Notes under the pieces: generated by a model
What the model saw: only the letters and a program-made list of their open reading frames with translations
Databases searched by the model: none
What the model was told of the DNA's origin: nothing
In this document: positions 27,012 to 35,890 of the stretch, in pieces
Layout: every line of letters begins with the position of its first letter
Position numbering within the stretch: position 1 is the first letter of the stretch
NCBI GenBank assembly: GCA_046349975.1
Contig: JAXMBH010000012.1
Span: 113,246-177,245 of the forward strand
DNA length: 64,000 bases
Source: JABDGM01 sp046349975
GTDB lineage: Bacteria; Planctomycetota; Planctomycetia; Pirellulales; Lacipirellulaceae
Reading direction: 5' to 3'
Made by a program: the position numbers and the translations under genes

Positions 27012-28082
27012 GTGTCCTTAATTCCTCGCCCACGCCTGTTCGTCAAGAAGCGCGGCACGCGCAGCACCAGCTCGCCGTGGGCCGGCCGCATCGCCGAAGG
27101 GCTGCTGTTCGCTACGTTCCTCGCGCTCGGCATCATCGGCGTGTGGTGGCTCATCCACCACATCTCCAGCGCCGATGACGCCGGCGTCTGGCCGTGGCTC
27201 GGGATGGTCATTCCGGTCGCGCTGATCGTCTACGGCGCCGCGGCGCTCATCCACTTGCTCTGGCAATCATCGATCTCGACCGAACGACGCGCTGCCGTCG
27301 TTCGTAAAGCGACCGACTGGGAACTTCCCGGCGTTGACGATCGCCCCGTGCGCCCGACGCTACCCAATGTGCCGTCGATCGACGCTGTGACCGACAGCGC
27401 GGGCGTCCGCTTGGCCTACCGCCTGCCGATCGACGCCGCCCCAAGCTGGCTGTCGTTCACGATGGCCGCGGTTTGCATCGTGTGGAACACCCTGGTTGGA
27501 TTTTTCGTTTTCCAAGTCATCTCGATGTATCGCGAAGGCAGCCCGAACGTCGCGCTGCTGGCGTGGCTAATGGTGCCGCTCGTGCTCGCCGGCGTATGGA
27601 CGCTCGCCGCGCTCATCCGCCAAATCGCTTTCACGATCGCCGTCGGCACGACGCTCGTCGAAGTCTCACAGCACCCGTTTTACCCTGGCGGCACGTTCCA
27701 CGGCTTCGTCTCCCAAAGCGGCCGGCTGCGATTCCGCTGGTTTCAAGTGCAGCTAGTATGCGAAGAGCAAGCGATTTATCAACAAGGCACTGACACGCGA
27801 CGCGCCAGTCAGCGCGTGCACCGCTCCGTGCTCTTTAGCCATCGCAAGTTCGACGTCGAGCCACAGCGCGCGTTCGAAGCCACGTTTGATCTCACGATAC
27901 CCGACTTTGCGATGCACTCGTTCGTGTCGCCGCACAACGCAGTGATTTGGACGCTTGTCGTATGCGGCCGCATGGCTCGCTGGGGCGATTTCGAACGCCG
28001 GTTCCCGGTCTACGTTTACCCACTGCGGCTGCCTGCCGCTGCGCCCACGACCGACCGAGTTTTGGCGAGGTCGCAAACGTGA
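27012..28082 (+). CDS. Hypothetical multi-pass membrane protein, first gene of a coupled three-gene cassette
   Basis: About 356 residues from the GTG at 27012; the frame is open back to a GTG at 26949. Four membrane helices in two pairs (about residues 18-75 and 135-205) are followed by a soluble domain. The end of that domain (AFEATFDLTIPDFAMHSF...WTLVVCGRMARWGDFERRFPVYVYPL) resembles arrestin-type beta sandwiches by eye. I do not recognise a named family. The stop overlaps the next start (GTGA), pointing to translational coupling. Confidence 0.75.
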   Translation: MSLIPRPRLFVKKRGTRSTSSPWAGRIAEGLLFATFLALGIIGVWWLIHHISSADDAGVWPWLGMVIPVALIVYGAAALIHLLWQSSISTERRAAVVRKATDWELPGVDDRPVRPTLPNVPSIDAVTDSAGVRLAYRLPIDAAPSWLSFTMAAVCIVWNTLVGFFVFQVISMYREGSPNVALLAWLMVPLVLAGVWTLAALIRQIAFTIAVGTTLVEVSQHPFYPGGTFHGFVSQSGRLRFRWFQVQLVCEEQAIYQQGTDTRRASQRVHRSVLFSHRKFDVEPQRAFEATFDLTIPDFAMHSFVSPHNAVIWTLVVCGRMARWGDFERRFPVYVYPLRLPAAAPTTDRVLARSQT

Positions 28083-28516
28083 AAGCGCAACCCACCATTC
28101 GCATCGTGCTCGATTCGCCCGCTGCCGCGTATCAACCCGGCGACCGGCTTTCAGGCCGATTCATGATCGATGGCACGCAGATGCGCACAGTCCGCGCCGC
28201 CGAACTCTCGGTTCTCTGGTACACCGCCGGCAAAGGCGAAGAGGACCTCGCCGTCCATCATTTCGAACGCCTTACCGATGACGCGTCACGCCCGCTGGAC
28301 CTCCGCGTGCCGCACCGCTTCCACACCGTGCTGCCACCGAGCCCGCTGAGCTATGACGGCAACATCGTAAAGGTCTGCTGGTGCGTTCGGGTCCGGCTCT
28401 TTATGCCGCAAACACCCGAAACCGTGGCCGAGCTACCATTCTGCCTGGGCAGTGTCGCGACCTTCAGTCCGCTGGAATCAGACGCGGAGTCGCGCCCCCC
28501 CGCCGATGGCGAATGA
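28079..28516 (+). CDS. Hypothetical arrestin-like beta protein, second gene of the cassette
   Basis: 145 residues from the GTG at 28079, overlapping the previous stop by four bases. The pattern TIRIVLDSPAAAYQPGDRLSGRF, then alternating polar/hydrophobic strands and FHTVLPPSPLSYDGNIVKVCWCVRVRLFM, is reminiscent of an arrestin N-domain or Spo0M-like sandwich. No catalytic motif is visible. It may pair with the soluble domain of the upstream membrane protein. The family assignment is inference from strand pattern only. Confidence 0.7.
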   Translation: MKAQPTIRIVLDSPAAAYQPGDRLSGRFMIDGTQMRTVRAAELSVLWYTAGKGEEDLAVHHFERLTDDASRPLDLRVPHRFHTVLPPSPLSYDGNIVKVCWCVRVRLFMPQTPETVAELPFCLGSVATFSPLESDAESRPPADGE

Positions 28517-29211
28517 GTTCGAAACGATCGCAACTGAATTCGCAAGGACTCCGCCTCAAGCCAATGAGCCACGCCACTCTCGCAAATCACTCCCGGGTTC
28601 CGTCGCGCGACTCAAACCCGTTCGCCACCTGCTGGACACGCCCCGGGGCCCTGCTCTACCGCTTTCCCGCCGATATGAGCGCCGAGGGCCTTCTCGACAA
28701 GCTAGCAACTCTCAACTGGCGAGCCGCCATCACCGGCCCGCACGGCAGCGGCAAATCCACACTGCTCGAAACACTCAAACCACTGCTCACTGGAGCCGGC
28801 AAAGAAATTGTCGCCAGCACACTGCGCGATCGCGAGCGGCGCCTGCCAGACGAGCAAGTTCGCGCTCGGCAAATTGCGATTTCAACGCACGGCCCCGATC
28901 GCGTGGTTGCCATCGTCGATGGTTATGAACAACTCGGTTGCTTCGAGCGATGGCGGCTCATTCGTCGCTGCCGACGCGCCGGCTGCGGACTCATCGTTAC
29001 AGCACACGCCCCTACATGCCTGCCAACCCTCATTAAACTCGCCCCCGATCGCGCCCTCATCATGCAGCTCGTAAGCGATTTATGTGGTGAAGTGTCCAAC
29101 TGCATCACCCCAGAAATCGTCGCCGCTAGCCATGCCTGCCATGGCAGCAATGTCCGCGAGATCTTCTTCGACCTCTACGACCGTTACGAGCGCTCGCGCC
29201 GCATGACGTGA
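28513..29211 (+). CDS. P-loop NTPase, third gene of the cassette
   Basis: 232 residues from the ATG at 28513, which overlaps the previous stop (ATGA). Walker A is GPHGSGKSTLLE at about residues 77-88 and Walker B is RVVAIVDGYEQL (about 137-148). The acidic residue after the Walker B Asp (D-G-Y-E) is displaced, so hydrolysis is uncertain. No ABC signature is present. A short sensor-like VTAHAP segment follows. It is likely a small ATPase working with the two upstream arrestin-like/membrane proteins. Confidence 0.8.
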   Translation: MSSKRSQLNSQGLRLKPMSHATLANHSRVPSRDSNPFATCWTRPGALLYRFPADMSAEGLLDKLATLNWRAAITGPHGSGKSTLLETLKPLLTGAGKEIVASTLRDRERRLPDEQVRARQIAISTHGPDRVVAIVDGYEQLGCFERWRLIRRCRRAGCGLIVTAHAPTCLPTLIKLAPDRALIMQLVSDLCGEVSNCITPEIVAASHACHGSNVREIFFDLYDRYERSRRMT

Positions 29212-29657
29212 ACTCCGACGGGCCTGTTCCCGTACTAAAAGGCCGTCTTGTAAGTGCGTCTCTCTGTGGAACAGATTGGTCGCCCATGCTTTGCATTCGA
29301 TCGTTTTGCCGCACTGCGCGAGCTGCCCCAAATGCTCATTCCAATCACACCGTCGCGATCTCACAACACGCCTCAAAAGTATGTCGTTTATTCGCAACAC
29401 CCCGCGCACGGCCAAACTTTTGAGATACACTTCATCAGGTTCCCCCAACGGCCGCAGGATGCGCAGCCGGCGTACGGCACTGATCGGGTCTCATCCAAAC
29501 TTAGCCCGCACGCCTTGGCCAGACGGCACAGCTTGCCCAGCAAGCAATCCCCACCAAATTCGCGCTCACCTTCCGCACATAGTTGCTTTTGTGGGGAAGG
29601 CTGAGTAAACAAAAGGTAGGGTCCTTCTCTGCAGAAGTCGAACTTGTGAGCGTTATC
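29212..29657. other. Intergenic region without a recognised gene
   Basis: About 445 bases. Several overlapping frames are open on the plus strand but none has a ribosome site or a protein-like composition. It is the likely promoter and leader region of the secreted Cys-rich protein gene that follows; I cannot pinpoint a promoter. Confidence 0.4.
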
Positions 29658-30707
29658 ATGTCGAACAAATTCACGCGTCTTGTTGCGGCATTCGCCGCGC
29701 TGCTCTTGTCAGTGGGCCTCGCACAAGATGCGAGCGCTCAATGTTGTGGTCAGGCCGTCACGTCGTATTACGCGCCGGCCTATACCACGTACTATGCCCC
29801 CACGGCCTACACCACGGCCTACAGCGGTTGGTATCCCGGCTACTGGTTGAACCGTGCGAGCGCACGCCTGTTCGGCGCGACGACCTACGTCGCGACATAC
29901 GCCCCCGCGTATACGGCCAGCTACGCCCCGACTTGCTCAACATGCACGGCCAATTTTGCTCCAACCTGCTCGACTTGTACTGCGAGCTATGCACCAACCT
30001 GCTCCACGTGCACGGCCAGCTCCGCACCGGCGTGCTCGACCTGCACCGCAAGTTATGCTCCGGCACCAACCTGCAGCGCCTGCAACAGCACGTACACCAC
30101 GTCGTACGCGCCCTCGTGTGGGTGTGAATCGTGCGGCTCGAGCGGCTGCTCAAGCTGCTCTGCCGGCGCGGTAACTCAAACCTCGTACGAACAACCTGCT
30201 GCACCGTGCTCGAATTGCTCCGCGAGCGCCCCGGCAGCTTCCCCGACTCCAGCCGCCACTGCGGCCGCACCACCGCCGACCTACGCTTCGCCCCAGCAAG
30301 CACCCAGCGTACCGCAGTCGACAACCGCGCTGCCCGCCAATGCCTCGGCAGCGGCCGGTGCCACAACAACCAACAACAATCCCGGCGCCGCTCCTTCGTC
30401 AACGACCGCCAATCGGCCGACCGATAACCCGGCTGCTACGCAGCCCCAGCCGGAGCCTCAACCAGAATCGCCGAGCGACGCCACTGACCCGTACAAGGTA
30501 CAGAAGAAAGAAAGCTCGACTTACCTCGAAGCGCCGCAATTGTTCCCCGCGAATGATCGCACTGCTCGGCGCGCCGTGCTCGCCCCGGTTCACACTGCCG
30601 TTTACGAGCAACGGGTAAACTACAGCAAGACCTCGGCCGCCGTGCCACGGGCGACGACGGTTGCCGCCAAGCCGCAGCAAGACGTCATCACCTGGTCGAG
30701 CAAATAG
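29658..30707 (+). CDS. Secreted Tyr/Cys-rich repeat protein, probable envelope component
   Basis: 349 residues from the ATG at 29658. A signal peptide ends at about residue 27 (AQDASA/QC). A YxAP-rich segment follows (about 37-90), then four units of an 11-residue repeat, consensus (Y/F/S)APTCSTCTA(S/N), placing Cys pairs at 93/96, 104/107, 115/118 and 126/129, and a looser Cys-rich part to residue 167 (17 Cys in 140 residues). The rest (170-349) is Ala/Pro/Thr/Gln-rich and probably disordered. Covalent cross-linking through disulfides in the cell envelope is a fair inference. A strong terminator follows. Confidence 0.85.
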   Translation: MSNKFTRLVAAFAALLLSVGLAQDASAQCCGQAVTSYYAPAYTTYYAPTAYTTAYSGWYPGYWLNRASARLFGATTYVATYAPAYTASYAPTCSTCTANFAPTCSTCTASYAPTCSTCTASSAPACSTCTASYAPAPTCSACNSTYTTSYAPSCGCESCGSSGCSSCSAGAVTQTSYEQPAAPCSNCSASAPAASPTPAATAAAPPPTYASPQQAPSVPQSTTALPANASAAAGATTTNNNPGAAPSSTTANRPTDNPAATQPQPEPQPESPSDATDPYKVQKKESSTYLEAPQLFPANDRTARRAVLAPVHTAVYEQRVNYSKTSAAVPRATTVAAKPQQDVITWSSK

Positions 30708-30753
30708 TGAACGCGGCAAACCGGTCGCACCCAACAAATCTCCATTCGCGTGC

Positions 30754-30793
30754 GCACGGACTGGCCACTTCGGTGGCCAGTCCGTTTTGTTTG
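30754..30793 (+). terminator. Strong Rho-independent terminator with TTCG loop
   Basis: ACGGACTGGCCAC, loop TTCG, GTGGCCAGTCCGT, then TTTGTTT: a perfect 13-pair stem with an extra-stable UUCG tetraloop, about 50 bases after the stop of the Cys-rich protein gene. Confidence 0.92.
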
Positions 30794-30807
30794 CGCTCAC
30801 GCCGAGG

Positions 30808-30842
30808 GTGCCTGGGGCAGAGGCTCTGCGATGCCCCAGATG
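30808..30842. repeat. Dispersed hairpin TGGGGCAGAGGCTCTGCGATGCCCCA
   Basis: CTGGGGCAGAGGCTCTGCGATGCCCCAG is found identically (28 of 28 bases) at 58210. It consists of an outer stem TGGGGCA/TGCCCCA and an inner AGAGGCTCT. Exact identity at two distant loci marks it as a dispersed repeat. Confidence 0.85.
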
Positions 30843-30901
30843 AGAGACGCAACCATCGCTGCAAAGAACGTTTACCCTATCAATCCAAACAAACCCTCAC
30901 A

Positions 30902-31834
30902 TCACCGCACGATCAACACCGAACACGGCGCCTCGCGCAACACCTGTTCCGAAGTGCTTCCCAGCAGCAACCGCTTCAGCGAACTGCTCGATCGGCTGCC
31001 CATGATCACCAGGTCGATCGCCTTCTCGCGAACCTGGACCATAATTTCCTCGCCTGGCCGGCCTTCCGCCACAATCAACTCTTCACTCGTAAAGCACCTC
31101 GGCAAGACCTCGCGAAACTTTTCCAGCTCACCGCGCGCCGCTTGAATGTTCTGTTGATGCTCGACCTCCCACGCCAATGCCATCGCCGCCACGTCCGGAT
31201 CGCGCTCAACCTTTAGCCAATCCGGCAGGTCCGTAATGAACATCGGCCGCACCACAGTCATCGCCCAGCCGCGGGTCTCCGGCGGCCAACTGAACTGCTG
31301 CAGCAAGGCCGCCGCCTGCTGTGCGAACTGTGCATCTACGTAGGCCGTGAGCAAGTGAATGTGCTTCGTCGCCGGCCCCGGCGACTGCTTCGCAGGCATC
31401 TCGGTCCGCTCGACACTCTTGACCACGAGCACCGGCACCTTTGCCGAATGGGCGACCGCCCGCGTAACGCTGCCCAAGATGAAATTTTCGATAATGCCGC
31501 TCGTGCCGCGAAAGCCGACCACCAGTAGGTCGGCATGCTCAACCTCGGCCGCTTCGAGCAACTTTGTACTTGCGGCCCCCGCAACGTCGCGTTTCACGAC
31601 ACGCTCCGCCCACGCCGCCGGCAACCGCTCAGTCGCCGCGTCGAGGACGGTCCGACTCAGCACCGACCGCGCCCGCTCTTCAATCGCGGGATCCAGCCGA
31701 TCATCTTCAAACGAAATCGCTGGCGTAGCAAACAACAGCACCAGCTCATCGCGCTCCGCCGACAAGAGCCGCCCGACAAACTCCACCGCGGCGAACGAAT
31801 TCGACGACCCATCGACCCCAACAAGAACTCTCAT
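30902..31834 (-). CDS. Universal stress protein with two Usp domains
   Basis: 310 residues, made of two tandem UspA domains as in UspE. The N-terminal half opens MRVLVGVDGSSNSFAAVEFV and ends VVGFRGTSGIIENFILGSVTRAV. The C-terminal half ends IMGSRSSSSLKRLLLGSTSEQVLREAPCSVLIV. Both keep the G-x2-G-x9-G(S/T)-like nucleotide loop, although the second has Ser where Gly is usual. Such proteins are induced by starvation and oxidative or other stress. The start is 3 bases from the stop of the YdjY-like gene, so the two may be one operon. Confidence 0.92.
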   Translation of the reverse strand: MRVLVGVDGSSNSFAAVEFVGRLLSAERDELVLLFATPAISFEDDRLDPAIEERARSVLSRTVLDAATERLPAAWAERVVKRDVAGAASTKLLEAAEVEHADLLVVGFRGTSGIIENFILGSVTRAVAHSAKVPVLVVKSVERTEMPAKQSPGPATKHIHLLTAYVDAQFAQQAAALLQQFSWPPETRGWAMTVVRPMFITDLPDWLKVERDPDVAAMALAWEVEHQQNIQAARGELEKFREVLPRCFTSEELIVAEGRPGEEIMVQVREKAIDLVIMGSRSSSSLKRLLLGSTSEQVLREAPCSVLIVR

Positions 31835-31837
31835 ACA

Positions 31838-32731
31838 CTACTTCGCCTCCGCTTCCGCCGCCGGCGAACGCTCTGCCTTTCCACCGTCGCCCGCCCCCCT
31901 AGCCTTTCCTTCCGCCTTCCCCACTCCGGCTTCCGCCTTCAGTTTCGGCCTAAACACCAACCGCACCGGCGCTCCCAACGGCGGAATCTTCTCCGTAAAC
32001 GCCTCGAACTCCAGTTCTTCATTCGATTGCGAACTCCTCACCGGAATATCGAGCATCGCCGTTCCGAAGTTCGATACGCACACAAAGTCACCGCCCTCAG
32101 CCTGGTAATGCTGCTTCTTCGTATCCGGGTCCGTCCAAAAACTGCTGCCGCCGAAGACGAACGGAAACTCCATCGGCTTCTTCGTCTTGATATCCTTGAT
32201 CCAATCTTGTGCCCGCGCCGTCTGCTCCTTGCCCTTGGCATCGCGATACCGCACCAGCACCTCGATCTCGGTGCCTGTCGGCGGCTTGTACTCTGGCTGA
32301 AATTGCGCCGGATGCCCCGGCTCCGCCCCCAGCGCCAGCAATCCCGCATGCACGAATTGCGCCTTGGTATCCGCCGTTACAATCGCCTCATGCTCCTTCG
32401 TGTTGCGAGTGCACGCAAACATCTCGAGCATGCCTTCCCGCAGGCAGATTTGCCCGTCAACCAACACAGCCTTCTCTTTCGGATCCACCCACACCGGATA
32501 CTGCGGCGACAACCGCTTCGCCCCCACCGGTTCCGGCAGCCGCGGCGCCTGCGGCCTTGCTTCCACATCACGCGCCACCGCCTTCGGCTCCGCACTCTCG
32601 CCGGGCGTCGCCTCCCCGCGCGGCACGGCTTGCTGAGCCCAACCGTGGGACGCATTCAGCGTGGCCAAAATCAGACAAAACGCGACTCGACAAATACCGC
32701 CACATCCACCGCCATGCTGCAAGCGATCCAT
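31838..32731 (-). CDS. Secreted YdjY-domain-like protein
   Basis: 297 residues from the ATG at 32731, where GAGGAG lies 7 bases upstream; an in-frame TTG at 32749 is part of that ribosome site. An N-terminal hydrophobic segment ending WAQQ is a probable signal peptide. The core VDPKEKAVLVDGQICLREGMLEMFACTRNTKEHEAIV matches the YdjY family found in planctomycetes and Proteobacteria, of unknown role. The tail (about 265-297) is Ala/Gly/Lys/Glu-rich. It precedes the Usp gene with almost no spacing. Confidence 0.85.
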   Translation of the reverse strand: MDRLQHGGGCGGICRVAFCLILATLNASHGWAQQAVPRGEATPGESAEPKAVARDVEARPQAPRLPEPVGAKRLSPQYPVWVDPKEKAVLVDGQICLREGMLEMFACTRNTKEHEAIVTADTKAQFVHAGLLALGAEPGHPAQFQPEYKPPTGTEIEVLVRYRDAKGKEQTARAQDWIKDIKTKKPMEFPFVFGGSSFWTDPDTKKQHYQAEGGDFVCVSNFGTAMLDIPVRSSQSNEELEFEAFTEKIPPLGAPVRLVFRPKLKAEAGVGKAEGKARGAGDGGKAERSPAAEAEAK

Positions 32732-32749
32732 CCTACGACTCCTCAACAA

Positions 32750-33080
32750 TTAGCGTCGCCCATTTGTAGCAGGCACGCTCCGCCGTGCCGTCGCCCAACG
32801 AGCAATTGACGCTGCCAGCTTTGTGCTATCGGTGCGATTATCGACCCGCCCTTATGCCACGCTCGGCGTGCCTACCCCAATGGCCCTCAACCCTCGACCA
32901 TCCCCACCGCAACCTGTAAGATAGCGGGGCCGCTCGCAATCGTCTATTTACCTGCGTCGGCATCTCCTTCGGCGTCACAAAACAGGCGCAATAATCATCA
33001 TCGGCGCCGCGCGACTCGACAGTTCTTCCTGCCAAGGATCGACTCGAATCGGGCGGCCATCGCAGGATTGCACGGTCATC
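32750..33080. other. Intergenic region between divergent genes, nothing assigned
   Basis: About 330 bases separating the YdjY-like gene (minus) and a plus-strand gene. It should hold both promoters. I note CCCTCAACCCTCGACCATCCCC at 32882-32903, similar to the right arm of the GGTCGAG element at 34903-35022, but without a partner arm here. Confidence 0.4.
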
Positions 33081-34898
33081 ATGGCGATCGCCATTCACGA
33101 AGAAGCCCCGCTGACGTTGTCGAACCTTCAACCGCTCTGGCACGACTCGGCCCCGCGCCGACTCGCTGACTCGCCTACCGCGAACGATCCCGTCGCAGCC
33201 TGGAAAGCCTGGCAAGAGCACCTCCAAGATCGCCGCGGCCACAAGGCGCCGCGCTTCCTCGATCAGAAGAATCCGCCGCTCCTCTGGGGCTGGCCGTTGG
33301 AATGGGAACGCGAGGAAATCGCCACCGCGATCGACTCCCCGACGACGTTGGCCGAACTCGTCATCGGCGATGATCTCACGGCGACGCCCGACCTCGCGAT
33401 GTCGCTGCAGATGGTCGCGCTCGCGTACGCGCTCCCGGAACTCGCCCCGGAGTTGCCCGCCGAAACCTGGTGGTTTCTTGTCGAACGCCTTCACACCATC
33501 GCCACGCAAGCCGCCGCCCAGCGCATCGACTGGCAATCGAACCCAGACGACGTTGTCCGCAATCAACTCCTCGCCGGCGAGTTGCCCTTCGCACTCGGCT
33601 ATTTATTCCCCGAAATCCGCGCCCTCCACGACCTGCGAGACGAGGCCCGCGTCGCCTTCTCCGACGCGCTGATCGAAATCACCGATGGCCAAGGCCTACC
33701 CCACGCCAAACTGCTCCCCCTGCTCGGCCCGCTCTTCGCCTGCTGGACCCGCGCCCGCTGGCTCGGCGACAATCTGAAACGCGGCTGCTGGTCGCGCGCG
33801 GCCGAACGCCAATACGAATGGCTCGTCCGCCACGCCATTCGCCTCGCCGACGACGATGGCCGCTTCCTGTTTTCGCATGCCGAACCAAGCAGTATGCTAC
33901 GCGGGCGCAAGACGGCCAAGAGTTGGTGCAAACCGCTCTTCAAGACGGCGCTGAAGCTGGCCGGCGATCGCAGCGACCACGCGGCCGCCCGGGCCACGCT
34001 GCCGCGCGGCAGCGTGTCGCCCTGCCACAAGCTCAGCCGCAAGCATTTACCCGCGCCGTCGCTCAATTCCGATTGGGCCTGCGTCACGATCATGGCCGAT
34101 GGCTGGTCGCAGTCCGCCGCCCGCCTCGCGACGACTTACGTCGACTACCCGCAATCGCTCGAACTCTCGGTCGATGGCGAAAAACTCTTCGCCGGCAATT
34201 GGACGTTCACCACCAAAGTCGCCGGCCAACTCGCCGAACCGGAAGGCGAGTGGGAACAACTCTGCTGGGAGTCGGGCAAACGCTTCGACTTCATCGAACT
34301 CGGCCTCCCGCTCACGCATGGCCTGCGCCTCGAACGCCAAATCCTTTTTGGCCGCCAAGACCGCGTGCTGTACTTCGCCGACATCATCTTCCCGACCGAT
34401 GGCGAGCCGCGCGACCTCGAACACACATTCAACCTGCCGCTCGCGACCGGCACCGTGTGGACGCCCGAAAACGAAACCCGCGACGGCATCCTCTCTGGCA
34501 CGCGCACCCGCGCCGCCATCCTGCCGCTCGCGCTGCGCGAATGGCGCGCCGACCCTCGCAGCGGCGCGCTCACCGTCGGCGATGGCCGACTCACGCTCGC
34601 GCAATCCGGCCGCGGCAAATCCCTCTGCTGCCCGCTGTTCATCGACCTTGATCGCGACCGCGCCGCTCAGCAGCGCACCTGGCGACAGCTCACCGTGTGC
34701 GACATGCTCGAAGTCGTGCCGCCAGACGTCGCCGTCGGCTTCCGCGCCCAATCGGGCAACGACCAGTGGCTCATCTATCGCTCGATCACGCAACCCGGCA
34801 ACCGCAGCGTGCTCGGCCACAACGTCGCCGGCGAATTTTGCGCGGGCCGAGTCGTCGACGGCGCCTTCAAAGAGTGGATCGAAATCGAACCGGTGTAG
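33081..34898 (+). CDS. Large protein of unknown function, possible toroid plus beta-sandwich
   Basis: 605 residues, no signal peptide or membrane helix. The first half (about 1-300) is rich in helices with conserved-looking Trp and Arg; the second half (about 310-605) alternates strands and contains YVDYPQSLELSVDGEKLFAG and ILFGRQDRVLYFADIIFP. This layout is reminiscent of heparinase II/III-type polysaccharide lyases (helical toroid then beta sandwich), but I see no catalytic motif I can defend. Codon use is typical of the window. It stands alone. Confidence 0.75.
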   Translation: MAIAIHEEAPLTLSNLQPLWHDSAPRRLADSPTANDPVAAWKAWQEHLQDRRGHKAPRFLDQKNPPLLWGWPLEWEREEIATAIDSPTTLAELVIGDDLTATPDLAMSLQMVALAYALPELAPELPAETWWFLVERLHTIATQAAAQRIDWQSNPDDVVRNQLLAGELPFALGYLFPEIRALHDLRDEARVAFSDALIEITDGQGLPHAKLLPLLGPLFACWTRARWLGDNLKRGCWSRAAERQYEWLVRHAIRLADDDGRFLFSHAEPSSMLRGRKTAKSWCKPLFKTALKLAGDRSDHAAARATLPRGSVSPCHKLSRKHLPAPSLNSDWACVTIMADGWSQSAARLATTYVDYPQSLELSVDGEKLFAGNWTFTTKVAGQLAEPEGEWEQLCWESGKRFDFIELGLPLTHGLRLERQILFGRQDRVLYFADIIFPTDGEPRDLEHTFNLPLATGTVWTPENETRDGILSGTRTRAAILPLALREWRADPRSGALTVGDGRLTLAQSGRGKSLCCPLFIDLDRDRAAQQRTWRQLTVCDMLEVVPPDVAVGFRAQSGNDQWLIYRSITQPGNRSVLGHNVAGEFCAGRVVDGAFKEWIEIEPV

Positions 34899-34902
34899 AA
34901 TG

Positions 34903-35024
34903 AAGGTCGAGAGCTGAGGGTCGAGAGTCGAGAGCCAGAAGCAGCGCTGTCTAGCATAATAGACAGACCGTTTGGGCCGATTAGTTCTGGCCCTCGACCC
35001 TGGACCATCAGCCCTCGACCACTC
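34903..35024. repeat. Iterated-arm inverted repeat, GGTCGAG word family
   Basis: The left arm (34903-34940) reads GGTCGAGAGCTGAGGGTCGA, then GAGTCGAGAGCCAGAA. The right arm (34984-35022), reversed, reads GGTCGAGGGCTGATGGTCCA, then GGGTCGAGGGCCAGAA. The arms agree over nearly 37 bases and each iterates GTCGAGRG. It ends just before the yggS start. Confidence 0.88.
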
Positions 35025-35026
35025 CC

Positions 35027-35746
35027 ATGTCCATCGCCGACAACCTCCGCCGCGTCCAAGAGCGCATCGCCCGCGCCGCCGAAGCCGCCGGCCGCCGCGC
35101 GAGTGAGGTCACGCTCGTCGGCGTCACCAAATACGTCGGCCCAGCCGAAGCCGCCGCCCTCGCCGCCGCCGGCTGCCCCGACCTCGGCGAAAGCCGCCCT
35201 CAAGAACTCTGGCGCAAGCATGAAGCCCTGAACTACCTACATGGCGAGCCCGCTTCAGCGGGCGGGCTCCCCATCCACTGGCACCTCATCGGCCACCTCC
35301 AACGCAACAAAGTCGCTCGCACGCTTCCCCTCGTCACGCTCATCCACAGCGTCGATAGCCCCCGCCTCCTCGCCGCCCTCAACGAAGCCCGTTCGAGTGA
35401 AGGTGACACCCCCCCGCCCATCGCCGTATTATTAGAAGTGAACACCTCACAGGAGACCGCCAAACACGGCCTCGCGCCCGGCGATGTTGAAGCCCTGCTC
35501 GCCACGGCACCGAACTACCCTCATGTTGCCGTGTGCGGTCTAATGACCATGGCCGCTCTCGAAGGCGGCGAAGCCGCAGCCGCCCGCAGCTTCGCCACAC
35601 TGCGGGAACTCCGCGACCGACTCCAACGAAACACACCCTCTAACGTACAACTCCAAGAACTCTCGATGGGCATGAGCGGCGACTTCGAAATCGCCATCCA
35701 AGAAGGAGCAACGATCGTCCGGATCGGCTCGGCACTTTGGGAATAA
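35027..35746 (+). CDS. yggS: YggS/PROSC-type PLP homeostasis protein
   Basis: 239 residues, fold-type III PLP-binding TIM barrel. The PLP lysine is K36 in VGVTKYVG; LGESRPQELW replaces the usual FGENYVQE, WHLIGHLQRNK is conserved, and the phosphate-binding LSMGMSGDFEIAIQEGATIVRIG is near the end. The family balances free PLP and has no known catalytic activity. Residues about 72-81 (GEPASAGGLP) are surplus relative to the family and are encoded by a palindromic stretch (35241-35271), so they look like a small in-frame repeat insertion. Confidence 0.93.
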   Translation: MSIADNLRRVQERIARAAEAAGRRASEVTLVGVTKYVGPAEAAALAAAGCPDLGESRPQELWRKHEALNYLHGEPASAGGLPIHWHLIGHLQRNKVARTLPLVTLIHSVDSPRLLAALNEARSSEGDTPPPIAVLLEVNTSQETAKHGLAPGDVEALLATAPNYPHVAVCGLMTMAALEGGEAAAARSFATLRELRDRLQRNTPSNVQLQELSMGMSGDFEIAIQEGATIVRIGSALWE

Positions 35747-35749
35747 TTG

Positions 35750-35888
35750 ATTGAACCACGAAGACACAAAGGACACGAAGCAGTCGAGCTGATTTTTGAA
35801 CTTCAAGCATTTGAATATTTGATGTCTTTCGCAGGATGATCGCGCTCGTTCGTCTTCCTTCGTGCTCTTTGTGCCTTCGTGGTTAAAG
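35750..35888. repeat. Iterated-arm inverted repeat, CACGAAGG word family
   Basis: The left arm (35752-35783) is AACCACGAAGACACAAAGGACACGAAG. The right arm (35851-35886) is its inverted partner, ending CTTCGTGGTTAAAG. The 67-base spacer is AT-richer. The arms share the word of the outer repeat at 6719-6945. The right arm overlaps possible upstream start codons of ispG. Confidence 0.88.
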
Positions 35889-35890
35889 AA

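Noticed and set aside
29758..30402. Minus-strand frame of 214 codons opposite the Cys-rich protein
   Set aside because: Its regularity merely reflects the 33-base repeat of the sense gene; no start signal.
33470..34651. Plus-strand frame of 393 codons inside the 605-residue gene
   Set aside because: Arg/Pro/His-rich shadow in another frame of a real gene with consistent codon use.
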